NCBI RefSeq assembly: GCF_020829685.1
Contig: NZ_JAIVFR010000035.1
Span: forward strand, 1-15,652
DNA from: Nostoc sp. CHAB 5715
GTDB lineage: Bacteria > Cyanobacteriota > Cyanobacteriia > Cyanobacteriales > Nostocaceae
Direction of reading: 5' to 3'
Length of the DNA: 15,652 bases
Shown: positions 1-6,058 of the stretch, one piece after another
Layout: the number at the start of each line of letters is the position of its first letter
Position numbering within the stretch: the stretch's first letter is position 1
The notes under the pieces: model-generated
What the model saw: the letters and a program-made list of their open reading frames with translations, nothing else
Database searches by the model: none
Told to the model about the DNA's origin: nothing
Position numbers and translations under genes: made by a program

Positions 1-150
1 CAAGACGATTAAAATAATTTTCCCAGGTTTCATAAGTTTCTTCTTTTGTGAAAGCATCATTTCTTAGTGAAAATTTGCTTTGAATACGAAAACCGTAGAT
101 ATATCTTCAACATATTGCGACTTTCTAATAAAATCAAATACTCTTAATTG
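1..150 (-). pseudogene. Frameshifted gene remnant at left edge
   Basis: Two adjacent minus-strand frames read like one protein interrupted by a frameshift. The upstream frame (about 150 to 65) gives VFDFIRKSQYVEDIS before drifting into stops. The next frame (about 100 to 1) gives YGFRIQSKFSLRND and then KEETYETWENYFNRL, open to the window edge. No ATG, GTG or TTG start precedes the second segment in its frame. The composition (charged and aromatic residues, no low complexity) looks like real coding sequence. I do not recognise the family. The frameshift is inferred from the continuity of protein-like text, not from an alignment. Confidence 0.3.
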
Positions 151-372
151 TCAAAACCATAAATTAAAGTAATTATTTGACGAACTGAGCAAACATAAGA
201 CATAAAATTTTCTCTTGACTCCCCCTGCAAAAAGATTCACACACGACTCAATGGCATCCGAAAGCAACCCTACTGAATCCTGTTAGTAGGTAAGCCCAAA
301 ACTTCAAAGTAATAGTCACGACTGCTGCCTCAATCGATAGAACAGAGTCAATATACTGGCATAACGAGATAA
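151..372. other. AT-rich stretch without a recognisable gene
   Basis: No convincing open frame, RNA gene or strong hairpin is visible here. All frames are broken by stops. It probably contains decayed upstream sequence of the monooxygenase remnant that follows, but nothing can be aligned by eye. Confidence 0.3.
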
Positions 373-489
373 AATAACTTTACTTTTGTAGAGAAGTGGG
401 CATCTGTGGAAGCTCTAGATACTCATTTCCCCCATTTGCAAGCAACAGTAGCCCATCAAGAGGGATTAGGGCGTGTTTTCTCACTCTAA
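373..489 (+). pseudogene. 3' remnant of antibiotic-biosynthesis-monooxygenase (ABM) type gene
   Basis: This frame begins just after a stop (TAA, 370-372) and reads FTFVEKWASVEALDTHF, then HLQATVAHQEGLGRVFSL and a stop at 487-489. The E-x-W-x-S-x-x-A-L-x-x-H pattern followed by PHLQA-like residues is the usual C-terminal part of small ABM-domain (YgiN-like quinol monooxygenase) proteins of about 95-110 residues. Only about 38 residues remain and no start codon is available, so it is a remnant. It ends inside the GTG-initiated 5' extension of the cutA frame, which argues for the later ATG start of cutA. Family assignment is from motif memory only. Confidence 0.42.
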
Positions 490-508
490 TTGTAAGTCGG
501 AAACTTTT

Positions 509-823
509 ATGAAAATCTACTATGTAACTTTAAATAATACAGACGAAGCGCGTCAAATTGGTCGGGCATTACTAGAATGTAAGTTAGCAGTTTGTGTCAA
601 TTGGTTCCCGATTACTTGTGCTTATAGTTGGCAAGGAGAAATTACTGAAGAACCAGAAGTTGTTTTAATTATCAAAACTCAAGATGGTTATGCTTTAGAA
701 ATCGAAAAACTTATTCAAGAGCATATTACTTATACTAATTTTTTCGCCGAAATTTCTCCGACAGCAGTTAATCAGGGTTTTGTCAATTGGTTGAATGCAG
801 AAGTTTCACCGCGCTCACAATAG
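509..823 (+). CDS. cutA: CutA1-like divalent-cation tolerance protein
   Basis: A 104-residue cytoplasmic protein of the CutA1 family, small trimeric proteins of ferredoxin-like fold linked to divalent metal tolerance. Visible hallmarks are the N-terminal strand MKIYYVT, the segment ARQIGRALLECKLAVCVN (residues 14-31) where the family has A-x-x-L-x-x-x-x-L-A-A-C-V-N, the S-W-Q-G-E-I stretch (40-45; family Y-x-W-x-G-E) and VVLIIKT (51-57). The usual H-P-Y-E-V-P-E signature is replaced by HITYTNFFAEIS (72-83), so it is a divergent member; the C-terminal NWL core is kept. ATG 509 is preferred over GTG 473 because the longer form overlaps the ABM remnant and adds residues absent from the family. 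It stands alone, without an obvious operon partner. Confidence 0.8.
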   Translation: MKIYYVTLNNTDEARQIGRALLECKLAVCVNWFPITCAYSWQGEITEEPEVVLIIKTQDGYALEIEKLIQEHITYTNFFAEISPTAVNQGFVNWLNAEVSPRSQ

Positions 824-845
824 AAATTACCTAATACCATTTCTT

Positions 846-911
846 CCCCTGCCCCCTGCACCCGTTCGGCTTACCTCGGCTTTGCTCGGCACGAGTCGCT
901 CACGGCAAGCC
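846..911. repeat. Cyanobacterial-type interspersed repeat between genes
   Basis: A C-rich, then GC-richer patch inside AT-rich spacer: a CCCCTGCCCCCTGCACCC tract followed by a segment built on GGCTTTGCTCGGCACGAG and TCGCTCACGGCAAGCC. Such modules recur between genes in filamentous cyanobacteria. An open frame running over it (795-1025) has no protein-like character and was not called as a gene. Confidence 0.4.
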
Positions 912-995
912 TTCTCCTCTGTTTACACAGCGATAGGATATTTTTTTAGTTGGAAGTTCCTTATGCCTCAAAAGCCTTATTCTAACTATTTTACT

Positions 996-1000
996 GGAGG
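996..1000 (+). promoter_or_regulatory. Shine-Dalgarno of the dioxygenase-transposase chimera
   Basis: GGAGG lies 6 nt upstream of ATG 1007. It belonged to the original dioxygenase-type gene and would still initiate translation of the chimeric frame. Confidence 0.6.
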
Positions 1001-1006
1001 TCAAAA

Positions 1007-1543
1007 ATGGCAGTTCTCAAACTAGAAAATGGAACTCTCCACACCGATTTAATTCACATTGCTCAGGAATTAGCCCCTCTGAATATTCAAATTAATCGTC
1101 AGACGGTAGGAGATAACCCCAGACTCCAACATTTGTTGGCACAGGATAGTCTCAACGAAGATGAAAAAGAACAAGTACTCAAAGCAATAGATAGTTACTT
1201 TGAGCAACTACAACAGACAGCCGTTGCTTTGTGCATCGATGTCCTGAACACCCACGATATTAAATTAGCAAGAAAACTGTATAGTTTTCTCAAACCCAAT
1301 GATGTGCTTTTAGGGGATAGAGCGTTTTGCGCTTATGCTGATATGTTTGCTATTAAACAACTTGATTGTGATGCTGTATTTCGCAAACACCAATCTCGTG
1401 CAACAACCTTGCGAAAAGGCAAAATTATCGGTGACAGTGACAAACTTGTTACTTGGTATAAGCCTAAAAGATGCCCAAAAGGGTTAAATCAAGAGGAATT
1501 TAATGCTCTACCTCCTTCTATAACTGTACTTTTGATGAACTAG
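1007..1543 (+). pseudogene. Truncated acireductone-dioxygenase-type cupin fused in frame to transposase fragment
   Basis: The 178-codon open frame joins two unrelated pieces. Residues 1-70 (MAVLKLENGT, LAPLNIQINR, VGDNPRLQ, LAQDSLNEDEKEQVL, FEQLQQ) match the N-terminus of cyanobacterial ARD-like cupin proteins of the methionine salvage type, normally about 180 residues. The cupin core with its metal-binding HxH...E and H residues is completely missing. From about residue 72 the sequence (VLNTHDIKLARKLYSFL, VLLGDRAFCAYAD, CDAVFRKHQ, DKLVTWYKPK, CPKGLNQEEF, LPPSITV) is the middle of an IS4-type transposase, ending abruptly before the frame stops at LLMN. No dioxygenase activity is expected. The good Shine-Dalgarno means the chimera might still be translated. 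Assignments rest on recognition of both families, not on a search. Confidence 0.75.
1220..1527 (+). mobile_element. Internal fragment of an IS4-type transposase
   Basis: About 103 codons of transposase are embedded in the chimeric frame. They include the second catalytic Asp block of DDE enzymes (LLGDRAFCAYAD, residues 101-112 of the fused frame) and the WYKPKRCPKG block. The upstream part with the first Asp and the downstream part with the catalytic Glu (the YREMMK-type region) are absent. No terminal inverted repeats are recognised at either junction, so this looks like the leftover of a deletion-prone insertion rather than an intact IS. Confidence 0.7.
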
Positions 1544-1663
1544 TACAGGCGGAACTGGAGTCTGAAAATGCTTGACCTCCAGCCTATTAATCCTCTGACC
1601 CTAGCTTTAGTTCTTCCAAAGAAGCGATCGCTCCAAGTTAGCACACCGAAAATCTATCTGTGA
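1528..1663 (+). pseudogene. Two short gene-end and gene-start remnants (possible GIY-YIG start)
   Basis: Immediately after the transposase junction, the frame 1528-1575 reads TFDELVQAELESENA and stops, like the C-terminus of a gene. Its stop overlaps an ATG at 1568 that opens a 31-codon frame beginning MLDLQPINPLTL, with VLPKKRSL and then KIYL, ending at 1663. The PINPLTL...LP...IY pattern resembles the N-terminus of cyanobacterial GIY-YIG nuclease-like proteins, where the I-Y begins the GIY-YIG core; here the frame stops at that point. The HIP1 octamer lies within it (1624-1631). The overlapping stop and start suggest an original two-gene operon now reduced to scraps. Family assignment is tentative. 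Confidence 0.25.
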
Positions 1664-1705
1664 TCGATTTTGAGCCAATGCCACTGAACCAAAAAAGGTG
1701 GATGC

Positions 1706-2158
1706 ATGAACAACCCACCCCTCAAGCGTAAAAAATCCACCTCTGCCGCTTCTGATGATTCAAAAACACCCCCTGACTCTGCAAATGAAGATATGTCTGG
1801 GCAAGTAAACCCAGGTTCAGCAACAATTACGGTTAGTGCTGTTGAAGTTCCAGAGTTGACAGAGGAAGAACAGCGCGATCGCATTTACCTAGAGCGCCGT
1901 GTGGAAAGAGCGTTTTTTGAGGCAGGGAAAGCGCTGACGGAATTGAGGGACAGACGGCTTTATCGCTCCACGCATAAAACCTTTGAAGAATACTGCCGCG
2001 TTCGCCCTTGGCGTTGGCGCAGCCATCGCTTTGGGCATAGTCGGCAACAATCAAATTATTTGATTGCCGCAGCTGGTGTTTACGAAAATTTGACAACCAT
2101 TGGTTGTCAAAATGTGGCAAATGAGAATTTCAGTAGATCGAAAACTTTTGTAAGTTGA
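1706..2158 (+). pseudogene. Truncated plasmid/phage-type protein of unknown function
   Basis: The 150-residue frame starts with a low-complexity Ser/Thr/Pro-rich, acidic N-terminus (residues 1-55). It continues with a helical region LTEEEQRDRIYLERRVERAF, ALTELRDRRLYRSTHKTFEEYCR (about residues 75-98) and FGHSRQQSNYLIAAAGVYENL (109-129). This E-A-G-x-A-L-x-E-L-R...T-F-E-E-Y-C-R...Y-x-x-L-I-x-A-A pattern is typical of proteins encoded on cyanobacterial plasmids and other mobile DNA; their function is unknown to me. After NVANEN (about residue 142) the frame ends in eight residues that do not look like continuation, so the 3' part is probably lost. Residues 99-107 (VRPWRWRSH) interrupt a core usually reading Y-C-R-E-R-F-G and coincide with a repeat-like DNA segment. 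Treated as decayed. Confidence 0.5.
2000..2026 (+). repeat. Probable interspersed-repeat insertion inside coding frame
   Basis: The codons for VRPWRWRSH (TTCGCCCTTGGCGTTGGC then GCAGCC) separate YCR from RFG in a motif that usually reads YCRERFG. The inserted length (net 24 nt) preserves the frame. The GC-rich GGCGTTGGCGCAGCC text resembles cyanobacterial short interspersed repeats. The uninterrupted state is inferred from family memory. Confidence 0.4.
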
Positions 2159-2174
2159 CGAAATAATCAGGGTT

Positions 2175-2196
2175 TCAGCCGACGCTTTGGGGCTGA
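2175..2196 (+). terminator. Weak stem-loop downstream of the truncated gene
   Basis: TCAGCC (2175-2180) pairs with GGCTGA (2191-2196) across a 10-nt loop. A T-rich but not continuous tract follows (ATCTTTAATTATTGTT). It could be an intrinsic terminator for plus-strand transcripts, but the 6-bp stem and interrupted T-run make it weak. Confidence 0.22.
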
Positions 2197-2227
2197 TGAT
2201 CTTTAATTATTGTTGAATATTTAATAC

Positions 2228-2331
2228 TAGTTTCGCCCACCAGGGGCGAGGTTTTAACCAATATTCATTACCCACTCGTACAGAATTCATACTGAATTCT
2301 GACTCCTGAGTTCTGAATTCTTCTTATAAAA
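2228..2331 (+). repeat. Interspersed repeat copy A (direct partner at 5849-5980)
   Basis: This segment shares long identical blocks with 5849-5980 in the same orientation: TAGTTTCGC, GGGCGAGGTTTTAACC, AATATTCAT, ACCCACTCGTACAGAATTCA and CTGAGTTCTGAATTCTTCT. Copy A carries TCGCCC/GGGCGA, which can form a small hairpin, and EcoRI-like GAATTC motifs spaced by short CTGA/CTCC words. The two copies bracket tpsA copy 1. Confidence 0.75.
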
Positions 2332-2382
2332 TCAAAAATTAAGGGTAGGTGTCGAGATTGTGCTAAGTAGTTAAACAAAATT

Positions 2383-2453
2383 AATTACACAAAATTAAGG
2401 TATGAAATCCTTATCCAGACTGGAAACTCATGTGTAAATAATTCTGTGCGATT
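2383..2453. repeat. Imperfect inverted-repeat pair, possible non-autonomous element remnant
   Basis: AATTACACAAAATTAA (2383-2398) matches the reverse complement of ATAATTCTGTGCGATT (2438-2453) at about 12 of 16 positions, with 39 bp between. The geometry would fit a tiny MITE-like remnant, but no target duplication is evident. Confidence 0.25.
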
Positions 2454-2551
2454 ACTTAGAAACTGGCTTAATTAAATGTGATTGAGAAGACACTAAACAT
2501 ACAAAGGAGTGAAAATGCTGGCTTACCATCGCACAAATGCAAGCGAGGCAA

Positions 2552-2680
2552 CTATAAAGGAAGGTTTTGGAGTAGTTGTACGCGATTGACTGTCTGCGCC
2601 TTACTGGGTGTAGTTGCCAGGCTACTGAGTAATATAAGCAAGCAGGATGCTGCAAAAGTTGGAGTAATTTTAGCTACCAT
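2552..2680 (-). pseudogene. Truncated tpsB (5' end only) after tpsA copy 1
   Basis: Starting at ATG 2680, inside the last codons of tpsA copy 1 (11-bp overlap), the frame encodes MVAKITPTFAASCLLILLSS, LATTPSKAQ and TVNRVQLLQN, then only LPL and a stop. These first ~39 residues are nearly identical to the start of the full tpsB at 10746, including the signal peptide with its A-Q cleavage site. DNA similarity ends near 2565, just after a TTTTGGAGTAG stretch. The proline-rich linker, POTRA domains and barrel are all gone. It could encode only a signal peptide stub. Confidence 0.85.
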
Positions 2681-5486
2681 GACATTGGATTGGGTTCTGT
2701 CTGGAAGTATGAGGAGTAGCGGTGGATGAATTAGCACTGAGGACTATTTGTCCTTTGGCGTTTAGTACTGCACCTGTGGCTTCAACAATGCGTTTGGGAG
2801 TGGAGGTTGTTGGTTTATTAGTAACAGGTGGTAGGGAACGGTTGTTATTGCTGGGTTTAAAAGACACCCAATCTATTTGGGTTGCATCTGGAGTGAGAAT
2901 GTCTTTGGGGTTGGCTGGTAAACCGCCACGTCCGGTGATCACAAATCGGTTTTGGGCGTAACCAGGACTGTAACAACCTTGGGCTACCTGGGTGTCAACT
3001 GGTATTGTTGGCAATTCAACCAAGCCACTGTTGGGGTCGATACCAGGTGTATTCAGTTCGACAGTACCATTAAGCTCAGGACTTGCTCCAGTAGCGGTAA
3101 TGTCACTTGTGCTATTAGATGCAACATCTCGGAATTGTGTACCAAAGATGCCAGAGGCATTGATTTGCACTCTTCCACCACGAAAGTTATCCGAATTGGC
3201 ACTGATGTCGCTATTTCCGAAAGCAATAAGGAAATCGGTGTCAATGTTGATGTTGCCGCCAATAACGTCTTTGCCCGTGGCGTTAGTTATGATGTTGCTA
3301 TTGCGACTCATGATTAAACTTTCTGAGTTAATGTTAATTGTCGCTTGCTCCCTACTTGGGTCAAATCTAGCACTTTGTGTGTTACCACGAAGTACGGCAT
3401 TATTGTTTAAACGGATAGAGCGGGCATTTAATGTCATGATACCTGCGGTTCCTATTCCCGAACTCTGCACGTTTATTTCAGATCCATCTTGCACTAATAA
3501 AGTATTAGTTTTAATTGTCAAATCACCTGCATCCCCTGTTGAGTTTGGTTGTGCGGAAGCAAACAAGCCACTGATAAACTCACTATCAGCACTTGTGCCA
3601 ATAATTTGTACATCTTGGGCATCAACACTTAAATTTCCTCCCTTGCCTCCACCCCATGTACCAGCATTTACCTGCGCTCCATCTTTGAGTAGCAGAGTAT
3701 TAGTTTTAATTGTCAAATCACCTGCATCCCCTGTTGAGTTTGGTGCTGCGGCAGCAAGCAGGCCACTGGCAACTCTACTATTATAAGCACTTCTCCCAAT
3801 AATTTGCACATCTTGGGCATCAACATTTAAATTTCCTCCCTTGCCTTCACCCCTTGTACCAGTAATTACCTGCGCCCCATCTTTGAGTAGCAAAGTATTA
3901 GTTTTAATTGTCAAATCACCCGCATCCCCTGTTGAGTCTGATTGTGAGTCAGCAAACAAGCCACTGGCAAACCTACTATCAGCACTTGTGCCAACAATTT
4001 GCACATCTTGGGCATCAACACTTAAATTTCCTCCCTTGCCTCCACCCCATGTACCAGTAAATACCTGTGCCCCATCTTTGATTAGCAGAGTATTAGTTTT
4101 AATTGTCAAATCACCCGCATCCCCTGTTGAGTCTGATTGTGAGTCAGCAAACAAGCCACTGGCAAACCTACTATCAGCACTTGTACCAATCAGTTGCACG
4201 TCTTGGGCATCAACACTTAAATTTCCTCCCTTGCCTCCACCCCATGTACCAGTAAATACCTTCGCCCCATCTTTGATTAGCAGAGTATTAGTTTTAATTG
4301 TCAAATCACCTGCATCCCCTGTTGAGTTGCGCTGTGCGGAAGCAAATAAGCCACTGGCAAACCTACCATCAGCACTTCTCCCAATAATTTGCACATCTTG
4401 GGCATCAACGCTTAAATTTCCACTCTTGCCCGCACCAAATATACTAGTAGTTACAAAAGCTCCACTCTCAATTCGTAAGGTTCTAGTGCTGATATTGATA
4501 TCGCCTCCCTGTCCAGCTGCTTCTGGTCGCACCTGATTAGCAATGGAGCTATTATTGTCAAGATTAATTACTCCAGTTGCATTAACTTCAATATTTCCTG
4601 CCTTACTATTCTCAGAAGCCAGCGCACCATCTATTCCTGCAAACAGGAAACTCCTTCCTGTCATCTTTAAATTCTGGGCATTAACCGCGATACTTCCACC
4701 ATCTCCGGCAACCACATATACAAAAGAGCCTCTGCTCAGTAAAACATCGCTTCTTTCTACACTATCGGGAAAACTTAAACTTAGATTATTGCCATACGAA
4801 TTTAACCCGATAGTTCCTGTACCTTTTAACCCACCTAAATCAACTCGCCCACCAAAAGCAAGCAATCCTCCACCATCCATATTGATATCACCGCCTACCA
4901 ACAGCAAACTATTGCCATCTGGTACGCGCAAACCCGTTGCAACTGAGTTATTTTCGATAGATGCGGTTTTGATTTGATTAAATAGTAAAGCTGAAGGATT
5001 GACCGTTAGCAGAGATGAAGAACTTTCTGGATTTTCAGCACTAAAAAAACCTTGATCACCAAATCCAATTGCAGATGCTGTAGTCGCTACAAAAGAACCA
5101 CCGATATCCAGCCTCGCACCCTGACCAAAAATAATGCCATTGGGATTTATCAAAAATAAGTTAGCTGTACCATTAGCTTTAATTAATCCATCAATATTAG
5201 AAACCGACCCACCCGTTACTCGGCTAATAATATTCCCAATATCAATAGCATTATTGAAGGAAGCAGTACCACCATTAGGAACAGAAAACTCGCTAAAGCT
5301 ATGAAACAAGTTTTTTCCTGCTTGCGTTCCTCCAGTAATATTGAGGGTGCTGCCATCTGTTGTAACGATGGAATTATTAGGCAAAGTGCTATCAGGGGTA
5401 ATCTGAGCAGAAGCACAATTTGCCCCGAAAGCGATCGCACTTCCGATCGCCATTCCCAAAAAATAAGGAGTAGTCATGCCAAACAT
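2670..5486 (-). CDS. Filamentous-haemagglutinin-like exoprotein (TpsA copy 1, intact)
   Basis: A 938-residue secreted protein of the two-partner secretion type, expected to form a beta-helical fibre exported by a TpsB porin. A signal peptide occupies residues 1-27 (cleavage after CASA's last Ala, before QITP). The TPS/haemagglutination-activity domain follows (about 28-150), with NLFHSFSEF (59-67), the hallmark NPNGI (114-118) and GGSFVATTA. A central array of five ~65-residue repeats is built on LTIKTNTLL, KDGAQV, GKGGNLSVDAQDVQ and STGDAGD. The C-terminal region has the AQGCYSPGYAQNRFVITGRGG motif and ends in CHGS. The start ATG 5486 has a strong Shine-Dalgarno. Its own tpsB, overlapping the stop codon, is truncated, so export should depend on the tpsB at 8911-10746. 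The high similarity to copy 2 indicates a local duplication. Confidence 0.93.
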   Translation of the reverse strand: MFGMTTPYFLGMAIGSAIAFGANCASAQITPDSTLPNNSIVTTDGSTLNITGGTQAGKNLFHSFSEFSVPNGGTASFNNAIDIGNIISRVTGGSVSNIDGLIKANGTANLFLINPNGIIFGQGARLDIGGSFVATTASAIGFGDQGFFSAENPESSSSLLTVNPSALLFNQIKTASIENNSVATGLRVPDGNSLLLVGGDINMDGGGLLAFGGRVDLGGLKGTGTIGLNSYGNNLSLSFPDSVERSDVLLSRGSFVYVVAGDGGSIAVNAQNLKMTGRSFLFAGIDGALASENSKAGNIEVNATGVINLDNNSSIANQVRPEAAGQGGDINISTRTLRIESGAFVTTSIFGAGKSGNLSVDAQDVQIIGRSADGRFASGLFASAQRNSTGDAGDLTIKTNTLLIKDGAKVFTGTWGGGKGGNLSVDAQDVQLIGTSADSRFASGLFADSQSDSTGDAGDLTIKTNTLLIKDGAQVFTGTWGGGKGGNLSVDAQDVQIVGTSADSRFASGLFADSQSDSTGDAGDLTIKTNTLLLKDGAQVITGTRGEGKGGNLNVDAQDVQIIGRSAYNSRVASGLLAAAAPNSTGDAGDLTIKTNTLLLKDGAQVNAGTWGGGKGGNLSVDAQDVQIIGTSADSEFISGLFASAQPNSTGDAGDLTIKTNTLLVQDGSEINVQSSGIGTAGIMTLNARSIRLNNNAVLRGNTQSARFDPSREQATININSESLIMSRNSNIITNATGKDVIGGNINIDTDFLIAFGNSDISANSDNFRGGRVQINASGIFGTQFRDVASNSTSDITATGASPELNGTVELNTPGIDPNSGLVELPTIPVDTQVAQGCYSPGYAQNRFVITGRGGLPANPKDILTPDATQIDWVSFKPSNNNRSLPPVTNKPTTSTPKRIVEATGAVLNAKGQIVLSANSSTATPHTSRQNPIQCHGS
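3511..4490 (-). repeat. Five tandem 195/198-bp coding repeats in tpsA copy 1
   Basis: The block TTAATTGTCAAATCACC recurs at 3511, 3706, 3904, 4099 and 4294, spacings 195, 198, 195 and 195 bp, all multiples of three. The single 198-bp unit carries one extra codon (SAYNSR in place of SADSR). The two units nearest the N-terminal side of the middle (about 3904-4294) encode nearly identical proteins, differing at about three of 65 residues, which suggests recent unit duplication or conversion. Flanking degenerate units continue the pattern on both sides. Confidence 0.9.
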
Positions 5487-5491
5487 CGCAT

Positions 5492-5497
5492 CCTCCT
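5492..5497 (-). promoter_or_regulatory. Strong Shine-Dalgarno for tpsA copy 1
   Basis: On the minus strand AGGAGG lies 5 nt before ATG 5486. It selects this ATG over the in-frame Met at residue 4. Confidence 0.75.
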
Positions 5498-5586
5498 AAG
5501 CTTTGTAAAAGATATACTCATTTTTCAGTAAACCACGAGTAAGGGAAATCAAGTTAACACCTGCATATTTTTCAATTTTACAAGTA

Positions 5587-5606
5587 CAGGTTTTATGCAA
5601 AACCTG
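5587..5606. promoter_or_regulatory. Perfect inverted repeat upstream of tpsA copy 1
   Basis: CAGGTTTT and AAAACCTG pair perfectly (8 bp) around the loop ATGC, about 100 bp before the start codon. There is no T-run on the minus-strand side typical of an intrinsic terminator. It could be an operator or a leader-RNA hairpin; function is inferred from position only. Confidence 0.35.
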
Positions 5607-5848
5607 CTAATTACTTACAAGAGTTTCTAAGTTAGGTGTATTTTTTGCTCTTTAAGATAGAGGTGTAGATTTTTGTAATTTTAGTAAATCGCAAAGTTAT
5701 TTTAAAAGAGCGATCGGCAATGCTTAATAACTTTAGATACAACCGTTTTTATTCCTACAATAAAAAGGAGTCAGAAGACAGAATTCAGAATTCAGAAAAC
5801 TCTACGCCACTTGCGGGATACAGTTTTGATTACGAAAAATATTTATTT

Positions 5849-5980
5849 TAGTTTCGCTTAACCTCGGGCGAGGTTTTAACCAATATTCATCACCCACTCG
5901 TACAGAATTCATGGCTTTTTTCTGACCGGAGGCGGAGCTTTCCTTGCTCCGCTCCTGAGTTCTGAATTCTTCTCATAAAA
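5849..5980 (+). repeat. Interspersed repeat copy B with inserted hairpin
   Basis: This is the direct partner of 2228-2331. Relative to copy A it replaces the short ACTGAATTCTGACTC segment after CAGAATTCAT by about 40 bp that includes GCGGAGC-TTTCCTT-GCTCCGC, a perfect 7-bp stem (about 5932-5952). This looks like a repeat nested in a repeat. Confidence 0.7.
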
Positions 5981-6058
5981 CAGTTACGCTCACTAATCGC
6001 TAAAAGGCAAATTCACCAATTTTAACTCTTAAACTCTACATTCTTTATTGTTAAATAA

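Larger units (their letters stand above)
2159..2551. other. Gene-free spacer with repeats
   Basis: This spacer separates the plus-strand remnants from the minus-strand secretion locus. It holds a weak stem-loop (2175-2196), repeat copy A (2228-2331) and an imperfect inverted repeat pair (2383-2398 with 2438-2453). The rest (2454-2551) replaces the sequence that should be the body of the truncated tpsB and contains no recognisable gene. Confidence 0.5.
5487..6058. other. Upstream region of tpsA copy 1, no gene
   Basis: This 572-bp spacer separates the end of the CHAT gene from tpsA copy 1. It holds the Shine-Dalgarno, a perfect stem-loop at 5587-5606, a GAATTC-rich short-repeat patch (about 5768-5800) and repeat copy B (5849-5980). 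The promoter of tpsA copy 1 presumably lies here; I cannot point to a convincing -35/-10 pair. Confidence 0.5.

Noticed and set aside
473..508. GTG extension of the cutA frame
   Set aside because: The 12 extra residues are not part of the CutA family and overlap the end of the monooxygenase remnant; ATG 509 gives the usual length.
795..1025. 76-codon plus-strand frame between cutA and the dioxygenase chimera
   Set aside because: It runs through an interspersed repeat, overlaps both neighbours, and has no protein-like composition.
3511..4490. Regular ~195-bp spacing considered as a CRISPR array
   Set aside because: The spacing is far too long, the spacers are themselves repeated, and the whole stretch is one coding frame.
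3841..4536. Long plus-strand open frames antisense to tpsA copy 1 (also 2992-3786 and 4543-4977)
   Set aside because: They are mirror images of the 195-bp coding repeats, whose multiple-of-three period keeps the opposite frame open. The products (repeated VLIVKSPASPVE) have no independent features, and the minus strand has the complete TpsA architecture.
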